Shown here: piece by piece, positions 61,063-64,000 of the stretch | Position numbering within the stretch: position 1 is the first letter of the stretch | Layout of the letters: the number at the start of each line of letters is the position of its first letter | Origin: Verticiella sediminum | GTDB taxonomy: Bacteria > Pseudomonadota > Gammaproteobacteria > Burkholderiales > Burkholderiaceae_B | Length of the DNA: 64,000 nt | Direction: 5' to 3' | Assembly (NCBI RefSeq): GCF_007558815.1 | Contig: NZ_VLTJ01000001.1 | Coordinates: 62,001 to 126,000 of the forward strand | Program-made: the position numbers and the translations under genes | The notes under the pieces: generated by a model | The model's input: the letters and a program-made list of their open reading frames with translations, nothing else | Told to the model about the DNA's origin: nothing | The model's database searches: none

Positions 61063-62649
61063 TCAGGCCAGCGCGTCGGGATACGGGCTGGTATCCACGT
61101 GTTCGAGCATGCTCCGGCAGAGCCGCTCCATCATGCGGGCGCGCACGGTCCGTGCGCCCGCATCGTCCCACCGGTTGCACGCTTCGATCGGGTCGCTGGC
61201 GAGGTCGTAGAGTTCGCCCCAGGGCGCGCCGTCGTAGACCGTCATGCGCCAGCCCTCGCTCAGCAGCGTGCGGCAGCGGATGCGGCTCTGAAAGCCCAGG
61301 ATCACCCGCTGGCCCTCCTCTTCGATCATGAGCGCTTCCCGCGCCTCGGGCACGCGGCCCGGGTGCATCCATGACGACAGGTCCACGCCCTGCATGCCGT
61401 TGTAGCGAGGCACGCCGGCGCGATCGAGGATACTGGTGGCGAGGTCGATCGTGCTGAGCAGGGCATCCTCGACCACGCCACCGCCGGCGCAGCGCGGCTC
61501 GCTCCAGATCAGCGGCACGCGCGTGAGGCCGCGATAGTGGATGGGACCCTTCAACAGCAACTGGTGCTCGCCCAGGTAGTCGCCGTGATCGCTCGTGAAG
61601 ATCACCACGGTGTCGTCCTCCAGCCCGAGCGCGCGCAGCTCGGCCAGCACGCGGCCGATCTGCTCGTCGATGTGGCTGATGGCGCCGTAGTTGAGGGCGA
61701 TCGCTTCGCGCGCCTCGCGTTCCGTGCACGCGAACAGCGCCGGCGTATGGCGCACCGCGGTGCCGCGGTCCCGCTGCTCGTGCAGCCAGCGCACGTGCGG
61801 CGGCGGTTCGCCCGGCGCGTGGAACGACGGCGGCAGCGGCATGTCCTCGGGGCGGTACATGTCCCAGAAGCGCCCCGGCGGCGTGAACGGGTGATGCGGG
61901 TCCGGAAACGAGCATTGCAGGAAGAAGGGCTCGCCGCGCCCGGCGCTGCTGCGCAGTTGTTCGATCGTGCGTTCGGCGATGTAGGTCGTGGGATAGAGCT
62001 CCTCGGGCAGGCGCGTGCGCCACGCCTGGTGGATGCGGGTGAGTTCGTACTCGGGCGCGGGCAGTGCGTGCTCCGGTCCGATGAGGGTTTCCGCGCCGGG
62101 GTGGCACCGCCGCAGCCAGCGCCGGTAGTCGCCGTGCACGAGGTCGCTGTGGTCATCGACCAGATCCACCTGCTCGAAGCCGTAGAACGGATAGTCCAGG
62201 CCGTGGGCGTCGTCGGTCAGCCACTTGTTGCGATTCTCCTGGTCGTAGCGGCCCGGCGGCGCGCTCCTCGCCTCGGCAGGCAGCCGGCAAGCCGGATCGA
62301 CCGGCCACGACGGCGGGATATCGGTCATGTTCTGCAGATGGGCCTTGCCCACCAGCGTCGTGCGGTAGCCTGCGCGGCGCAGCGTGTCCACGAAAGTATT
62401 GCTGGTCAGCGACAGCGGGATGCCGTTGTGCCGGGCGCCGTGCGCGGACGGGTAGCGGCCGGTCATCAGGCTGGCCCGGTTCGGCATGCAGATCGGCGTG
62501 GCCACGTGGGCATTGCCGAAGCGCCACCCTCGGGCCGCAAGCGCATCCAGGTTCGGGGTGGCGACCACACCGTTGCCATAGGCGCCGATATGGTCGGCAC
62601 GCTGCTGGTCGGTGACGAACAGCAGGAAATTGGTGCGCTTGCCCGTCAT
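61063..62649 (-). CDS. Sulfatase-family hydrolase (formylglycine-type)
   Basis: A 528-residue alkaline-phosphatase-superfamily protein. The sulfatase signature is PICMPNRASLMTGRYPS; Cys54 in CMPNR matches the CxPxR needed for formylglycine formation, with Asn in place of the common Ser. Metal ligands include the N-terminal DQQ segment and later FTSDHGDYLGEH with ILEHL-type helices. Without a signal peptide it appears cytoplasmic. Substrate may be a sulfate ester or phosphonate ester. It overlaps the Bug gene by 4 bp. Confidence 0.9.
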   Translation of the reverse strand: MTGKRTNFLLFVTDQQRADHIGAYGNGVVATPNLDALAARGWRFGNAHVATPICMPNRASLMTGRYPSAHGARHNGIPLSLTSNTFVDTLRRAGYRTTLVGKAHLQNMTDIPPSWPVDPACRLPAEARSAPPGRYDQENRNKWLTDDAHGLDYPFYGFEQVDLVDDHSDLVHGDYRRWLRRCHPGAETLIGPEHALPAPEYELTRIHQAWRTRLPEELYPTTYIAERTIEQLRSSAGRGEPFFLQCSFPDPHHPFTPPGRFWDMYRPEDMPLPPSFHAPGEPPPHVRWLHEQRDRGTAVRHTPALFACTEREAREAIALNYGAISHIDEQIGRVLAELRALGLEDDTVVIFTSDHGDYLGEHQLLLKGPIHYRGLTRVPLIWSEPRCAGGGVVEDALLSTIDLATSILDRAGVPRYNGMQGVDLSSWMHPGRVPEAREALMIEEEGQRVILGFQSRIRCRTLLSEGWRMTVYDGAPWGELYDLASDPIEACNRWDDAGARTVRARMMERLCRSMLEHVDTSPYPDALA

Positions 62650-63614
62650 TCCCGGGCTCCGGACATCTCGACGGCGCTTTTCCAGACGGCCATGTCGCGC
62701 TCGATCACGCCGCCGAATTCCGAGGGCGACGTGGGCTTGGCGACCATGCCCTGGATTGCCAGCTCGGACTGGAACGCGGCGTCGGCAAGGACGCGGTTCA
62801 GGTCCGCGTTCAGTTGCTCGACGACGGCGGGCGGCGTGCCGGCGGGCGCGAACAGCCCGATCCACGAGTTCACGCTCGCGCCCTTGGCCACGTCGTCGAA
62901 GCGCTGCGCCTCGGGCAATGCGTCGAAGCGCTCGGCGTTCGCCTGGCCGAGCACCTTGACCTGTCCGCTTTCGATGAACGGACGGGCCGGCGCGATTCCA
63001 CCGATCATCAACGGGACGTGGCCCGCCACCAGGTCGGTCATCGCCGGGCCGGCGCCCTTGTAGGGCGCATGCACGACGTCCAGCCCCGCGCCGTGGGCGA
63101 GCAGCGCCATAGCGAGATGATGCACCGTGCCCTGGCCGGGCGAGGCGTAGACGAACTTGCCGGGGTGCTCCTTCATGGCCTGCACCGCGCCGGTCAGGTC
63201 CTCGGCCGGGAAGGCCTTGCCGGCAAGCAGCACGACGATGTTCTCGGCGACCATGCCCACGGGCACGAAATCCTTGATCGGGTCGTACGGCAGCTTGCCG
63301 TAGATATACGAGTTGATGCCATGCGTGTTGCTGGTGCCCATCAGCAGCGTATAGCCGTCGGCCGGTGCGCGAGCGACCTGCGCGGCCGCGATGTTGCCGC
63401 CTGCCCCCGGCTTGTTCTCCACCACGATCGCGTACTTGCCATCCTCGGACAGGCGCTGGGACACCAGGCGCGCGAGCAGGTCCACCGCGCCGCCCGGCGA
63501 GAACGGAACGACGAGCTGGATGGGACGGCCGGGATACGACTGGGCGAACGACGGATGCATGACCGTCAGGGCACAGCCTGCGGCGAGCATGGCCAGGATC
63601 TTGCGGAATTTCAT
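62646..63614 (-). CDS. Bug-family periplasmic solute receptor
   Basis: A 322-residue receptor: signal FRKILAMLAAGCALTVMHPSFAQ, then YPGRPIQLVVPFSPGGAVDLLARLV, VVVENKPGAGGNIAAAQVAR and HAPYKGAGPAMTDLVAGHVPLM. It presumably brings in the sulfated or sulfonated substrate of the coupled sulfatase. It is divergent from the LysR gene at the right end. Confidence 0.93.
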   Translation of the reverse strand: MKFRKILAMLAAGCALTVMHPSFAQSYPGRPIQLVVPFSPGGAVDLLARLVSQRLSEDGKYAIVVENKPGAGGNIAAAQVARAPADGYTLLMGTSNTHGINSYIYGKLPYDPIKDFVPVGMVAENIVVLLAGKAFPAEDLTGAVQAMKEHPGKFVYASPGQGTVHHLAMALLAHGAGLDVVHAPYKGAGPAMTDLVAGHVPLMIGGIAPARPFIESGQVKVLGQANAERFDALPEAQRFDDVAKGASVNSWIGLFAPAGTPPAVVEQLNADLNRVLADAAFQSELAIQGMVAKPTSPSEFGGVIERDMAVWKSAVEMSGARE

Positions 63615-63743
63615 GGAGTCTCCTTCCTTTCTCAGCGGCTCGAGGGCCGGATTGGCGTGTGCAGTATGTCGCCTCCCCGCACCCCGGACGATGAAATAAA
63701 CTCAAGGCCCCATGACGAAACCCGCATCACGCCCGACGCGCCC

Positions 63744-64000
63744 ATGCCTCTTCCTCCCACCGTTGCACAGGGCTTTCGCACGCACCTGAAACCACGGCAG
63801 GCCGAGCTGCTGGTTGCGCTGGCGGAGGAGCAGCACCTGGGGCGGGCCGCCGACCGGGCGCACATGACCCAGCCGGCGGCCTCGCGGGCCCTGGCGCAGA
63901 TCGAGCACATGGTGGGGCTCGCGCTCTTCGTGCGCTCGGCCCAGGGCATGCGCGCCACGCCGGCGGGCGAGGTCATGACGGCCTACGCCCGCCACCTGCT
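63744..64000 (+). CDS. LysR-family regulator, truncated by window end
   Basis: The first 85 residues of a LysR regulator: TVAQGFRTHLKPRQAELLVA, then ALAEEQHLGRAADRAHMTQP and AASRALAQIEHMVGLALFVR. The HTH is complete and the effector domain lies outside the window. It is divergent from the Bug-sulfatase pair, its likely target. The ATG at 63744 is chosen because the nearest upstream ATG (63712) is in another frame. Confidence 0.85.
   Translation, partial: MPLPPTVAQGFRTHLKPRQAELLVALAEEQHLGRAADRAHMTQPAASRALAQIEHMVGLALFVRSAQGMRATPAGEVMTAYARHL

Overview
The window is a GC-rich, densely coded bacterial chromosome segment. Gene content and order point to Burkholderiales, most likely an Alcaligenaceae member near Bordetella or Achromobacter. 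The grounds are five Bug-type periplasmic receptors, a dusB-fis-purH-ruvC block, a pepP-ubiH pair, and many CoA-dependent catabolic operons each paired with a GntR, LysR or TetR regulator. This placement is inferred from gene content only. No rRNA, tRNA, integrase, insertion sequence or cas gene was found.

Layout. 54-2331: a Bug receptor and an unrecognised 420-residue protein. 2487-11252: a GntR/UTRA regulator, then one tight operon encoding a branched-chain-type ABC importer with two ferritin-like diiron proteins embedded in it, followed by a formamidase-like hydrolase and a Rid-family protein. 11309-16374: a PQQ/haem alcohol dehydrogenase and an aldehyde dehydrogenase, divergent from an AcoR-like regulator that lacks the AAA+ domain. 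16408-30023: mostly housekeeping genes (Rpn-like nuclease, pepP, ubiH, metY, dusB, fis, purH, ruvC, a MOSC N-domain protein, AsmA-like, HIT, histidine-phosphatase-like). 30119-37502: an exporter/lipocalin operon (ABC ATPase, FtsX permease, AttH-like lipoprotein), then VOC, CYTH-CHAD and EcsC proteins. 37564-46532: a TetR regulator and two CaiB-type CoA-transferases, divergent from a five-gene peptide/nickel-type ABC importer. 46543-51980: an aldolase, amidohydrolase and isomerase operon with two Bug receptors and a divergent LysR. 51984-61022: a CoA pathway operon (nitronate-monooxygenase-like flavoprotein, Bug, enoyl-CoA hydratase, frameshifted SDR, acyl-CoA ligase, acyl-CoA dehydrogenase, thiolase-like protein, DUF35 protein) with a divergent TetR. 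61063-64000: a sulfatase and Bug pair with a divergent LysR cut by the window end.

How the parts fit. Apart from the central housekeeping block, the window reads as successive cassettes of uptake, activation and breakdown, each with a local regulator. The most unusual is 2487-11252, where an importer, a paired diiron system (one member with an apparently broken metal site), a hydrolase and a Rid protein without its usual arginine suggest oxidation of an imported, probably nitrogen-containing, compound. The two TetR cassettes carry operator-like sites sharing TTACT/AGYAA half-sites but with different spacers. Several enzymes lack a canonical catalytic residue: one CaiB protein, the thiolase-like protein, the nitronate-monooxygenase-like protein and the histidine-phosphatase-like protein.
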